From: an uncultured Treponema sp.
GTDB taxonomy: Bacteria > Spirochaetota > Spirochaetia > Treponematales > Treponemataceae
Reading direction: 5' to 3'
NCBI GenBank assembly: GCA_905236315.1
Contig: CAJOPO010000505.1
Span: 1 to 8,507, forward strand
Length of the DNA: 8,507 nucleotides
In this document: positions 6,104 through 8,507 of the stretch, piece after piece
Layout of the letters: every line of letters starts with the position of its first letter
How positions within the stretch are numbered: the stretch's first letter is position 1
The notes under the pieces: generated by a model
Told to the model about the DNA's origin: nothing
The model's input: only the letters and a program-made list of their open reading frames with translations
The model's database searches: none
Made by a program: the position numbers and the translations under genes

Positions 6104-7968
6104 ATCTTTTTACCTTTTATAGTGTTTTGCGGAGGAGTTTCTACCTCATTTTTTAAAACTTTATCTGTATCATTAGAAGGATTAGCAGAATTATTAAGTG
6201 CTTCTTGTGCATGTATACGCTGCTCCTCTTCTTTTTGACCTTGATATTTTATTCGCTTATTAGTATGAAACTTTGCATCTTCGATATCCAAAAAGACTTG
6301 AGTTATTTTTGCAATATCTCGATACGTAAGATTACAATTTTTTAACTGATTATCATCTATTTTTGCATTAATAAGTTTTTTTATAAATGATTCCAGTTCT
6401 GCCCTAGAAGCTTCTTGCTTAGAAGAACAAGCCGCTTCTACAGTATCTGCAAGCATAAGCACAGCACTTTCCTTTGTTGTGGGGGGATTATGAGGGTAAC
6501 GATAATCTTCAGGGCTAACAGATGCGTCTTGTTCCTTTGCTTTATTATAAAAGAAACTTAATACGGAATTACCGTGATGTTCGCTTATCATCTGAACAAT
6601 GCGCTTAGGCAATTTCAATTCATTTTCTGCAATATCCATACCTCGTTTTACATGTCCTTGTATAATGGTACGTGAAAAATTAGGGTCTAATTCGTTATGA
6701 ACATTGCGGTCTTGTTCACGATGATTTTCCGTAAAAAGCAAAGGTTTATCAACTTTTCCAATATCATGATAAAGAGCTGCCACATACGCTAATGCTCCAT
6801 TTGCACCTATCTCTCTACAAGCTCTCTCTGCCATACTTGCAACATTCTGAGAGTGTGTAAATGTTCCAGAAGCTTCATCTTGCATTCGCTGTAATATTTG
6901 AGTTTTCTGACTATCACTACGCAAATCATCAAGTCTAAACACTGATGTAGTATTTAATAGTAATTCTATAGGAGTTAATAATCCAATGCACAGTATCCCA
7001 GAAATAAACCCATTAAAAGCAAATCCTGCAAAAATATGTAAGCTATGATTAAAAGAAGTTTTAAATATAATTTTTGACGCAAATAATATAAGCATATTAA
7101 TCACAGCAAGCCAAAGAGATACAGAAACTAAGTCTGTACGTTTATCAGCATTTTTTACAATACGAGAAGAAATTAATGAAGTAACACTAACATAAAAGAA
7201 TAGCTCTACAGAATTTTCTGCAGCATTTAACACTGCAAATGCCGCTATAATCGAAAAGAAAATAGCATTTAGCTGTCCAAATAATATTGCTACAATAAGA
7301 GAACATAAAGAAACAGGCATAACTAATCCCATAGATAATGGAAGTGAAAAATATTCAGTTTTAGAGGCTATAGAAGTTATTGCATATATTATAACTAAAA
7401 AAAAGCTCTCTGTAGCCAGTTCTTTAAATTCCATATTTTCCCATAGCTTTTCTTTTTCTTTTACACCAATTTTTGCCGAAGGACGTTTTATGTAAATACG
7501 CTCCCTAGGACAGTTTTTAGCAAGCAAAAAATAAAATAGAAGTTCTAGGAAAAATAGATATAATAAAGAATTAAAGAATGAACGTATATCAATATAAGCA
7601 GGCGAGGCAGCCATTTTTCGCAATTTATTATATTGCTCTAATGTAATAACAAAGCCTTTTCGAATTATTTTTTCATCTTTTTCAATAGCAAAAGGATAAT
7701 TAGCATCAGCTTTTAAAGCCTTTGGGGCAATAATTGTTTCATCAGCAATTTGCCCCACTTCATACTCTGTAATTACTTTAGAAGAAACTGTAGGTGTTAT
7801 ACTTATCTTTACAAAAGAAATAAAAGAACATATTAAAAAAGTAACAAGGGATAATATTAATACTACATGATTTTCTTTTATATTATTATAAAATATAGTC
7901 CAATTTTCCTTAAAAAAATTAGATTTATTTATTTTCTCTACTTTAGGGGTTTTATTCTTCATTTTCAT
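6100..7968 (-). CDS. pgpH: Membrane HD-domain phosphohydrolase, PgpH/YqfF family (probable c-di-AMP phosphodiesterase)
   Basis: A 622-residue membrane protein. One N-terminal membrane segment (about 35-55) is followed by a short extracytoplasmic stretch (56-130), then a cluster of about six or seven membrane segments (131-150, 187-205, 213-250, 255-270, 280-302, 309-338). The cytoplasmic HD domain at about 355-575 has its metal ligands in place: H372 (THSQNVASMAE), H401-D402 (YHDIGKVDKP), H439, H464-H465 (SEHHGN) and D508 (MLADTVEAA). Characterised PgpH proteins of this architecture hydrolyse c-di-AMP. The extracytoplasmic part is about 75 residues, clearly shorter than the roughly 200 or more I recall for Firmicutes PgpH. 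A hydrophilic tail (576-622) follows the HD domain. The gene overlaps phoH by 17 bp and ybeY by 3 bp. The start is uncertain: ATG 7968 is only 3 bases from the sole AGG (7972-7974), while ATG 7962 is 9 bases away, so the real protein may begin at residue 3. Substrate is inferred from the family. Confidence 0.9.
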   Translation of the reverse strand: MKMKNKTPKVEKINKSNFFKENWTIFYNNIKENHVVLILSLVTFLICSFISFVKISITPTVSSKVITEYEVGQIADETIIAPKALKADANYPFAIEKDEKIIRKGFVITLEQYNKLRKMAASPAYIDIRSFFNSLLYLFFLELLFYFLLAKNCPRERIYIKRPSAKIGVKEKEKLWENMEFKELATESFFLVIIYAITSIASKTEYFSLPLSMGLVMPVSLCSLIVAILFGQLNAIFFSIIAAFAVLNAAENSVELFFYVSVTSLISSRIVKNADKRTDLVSVSLWLAVINMLILFASKIIFKTSFNHSLHIFAGFAFNGFISGILCIGLLTPIELLLNTTSVFRLDDLRSDSQKTQILQRMQDEASGTFTHSQNVASMAERACREIGANGALAYVAALYHDIGKVDKPLLFTENHREQDRNVHNELDPNFSRTIIQGHVKRGMDIAENELKLPKRIVQMISEHHGNSVLSFFYNKAKEQDASVSPEDYRYPHNPPTTKESAVLMLADTVEAACSSKQEASRAELESFIKKLINAKIDDNQLKNCNLTYRDIAKITQVFLDIEDAKFHTNKRIKYQGQKEEEQRIHAQEALNNSANPSNDTDKVLKNEVETPPQNTIKGKKI

Positions 7969-8507
7969 ACGCCTGTATTATATCTTTTACTAATCCACTT
8001 CTTACAACATCTGCAGAAGAAAATTTTTTTATAGCTATACCCTGAACATTTTTTAAAACATTCATAGCATGAACTAAACCTGATAATATATGCTTAGGCA
8101 GGTCAATTTGTGTTATATCGCCTGTAACAAATACTTTTGTATTTTCTCCCATACGTGTTAAAAACATCTTCATTTGGTCAGGAGTTGTATTCTGCGCTTC
8201 ATCCAATATTATAACACTGTTATTTATAGTTCTACCACGCATATATGCTAAAGGAGCAGTTTCTATAACGCCACTTTCAACCATTCTGTGAACAATATCA
8301 CGTGGCAATAAAGTGTTCATTGCGTCAAATAAAGGACGCATATAGGGATTTATTTTTTCCTCTAAATCTCCAGGTAAGTATCCTAAACTTTCTCCAGCTT
8401 CTATAACAGGGCGAGTTAAAACTATTGATTTTTTTTCATGACTTAATATTAAACTTAATGCTTCTGCAACAGCTAAAAAAGTTTTTCCTGAACCTGCAGG
8501 TCCAATC
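7952..8507 (-). CDS. phoH: PhoH family ATPase (YbeZ type), N-terminal part outside the window
   Basis: The C-terminal 184 residues of a PhoH-like P-loop ATPase; the frame stays open to the right edge, so the start is missing. The ATG at 8341 (residue 56 of the visible part) is internal, not a start, because the residues before it carry the Walker A motif GPAGSGKT (2-9) and TRPVIEAGESLGYLPGD (31-47). Walker B is VIILDEAQN (98-106), and the downstream motif VTGDITQIDL (127-136) is also typical. The end (DVVRSGLVKDIIQAYENEE) matches the usual PhoH terminus. Full-length relatives have about 320-350 residues, so roughly 140-160 are missing. Family members are often encoded next to ybeY and are thought to act in RNA metabolism, possibly as a helicase or ATPase partner of YbeY. 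It is the first visible gene of the operon, and its stop lies 17 bp inside pgpH. Confidence 0.93.
   Translation of the reverse strand, partial: IGPAGSGKTFLAVAEALSLILSHEKKSIVLTRPVIEAGESLGYLPGDLEEKINPYMRPLFDAMNTLLPRDIVHRMVESGVIETAPLAYMRGRTINNSVIILDEAQNTTPDQMKMFLTRMGENTKVFVTGDITQIDLPKHILSGLVHAMNVLKNVQGIAIKKFSSADVVRSGLVKDIIQAYENEE

Noticed and set aside
1..8507. Mobile element, defence system or CRISPR content
   Set aside because: No transposase, integrase, repeat-spacer pattern, tRNA or attachment-like repeat is visible, and all genes belong to core families.

Overview
The window is AT-rich (about one third G+C on the lines I counted) and holds only chromosomal core genes. I see no phage, transposon, CRISPR or RNA-gene signal. 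The mix of gene content and order suggests a spirochaete, most likely Treponema or a close relative. The clues are a divergent MraY with an H-D-H instead of H-H-H motif, a TlyC/CorC-type protein next to ybeY and a large HD-domain gene, and a secreted TPR protein closing that operon. The genus is an inference from the proteins, not a database result.

Layout: two convergent transcription units meet at a shared terminator. On the + strand, after about 160 bases with a small hairpin and no gene I can support, come mraY (lipid I synthesis) and fabF (3-oxoacyl-ACP synthase II), 10 bases apart. On the - strand, reading leftwards from the right edge, come phoH (cut by the window edge), pgpH (membrane HD-domain c-di-AMP phosphodiesterase family), ybeY (endoribonuclease), tlyC/corC (paired CBS domains) and a 725-residue secreted TPR protein. 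These five are tightly packed: 17-bp overlap, 3-bp overlap, then 11-nt and 22-nt gaps. They very likely form one operon whose promoter lies outside the window. An imperfect 15-bp stem at 2553-2592 sits between fabF and the TPR gene and can serve both strands.

How the genes fit together: mraY and fabF are both envelope-building genes (peptidoglycan and fatty acids). The - strand unit combines the phoH-ybeY-corC cluster known from Proteobacteria with the phoH-pgpH-ybeY order known from Firmicutes, so it joins RNA processing/ribosome quality control, cyclic-nucleotide signalling and envelope functions.

Nothing here looks like a wholly new system. The points most worth checking are the unassigned C-terminal module of the TPR protein, the reduced extracellular domain of the PgpH homologue, and the altered motifs of MraY.
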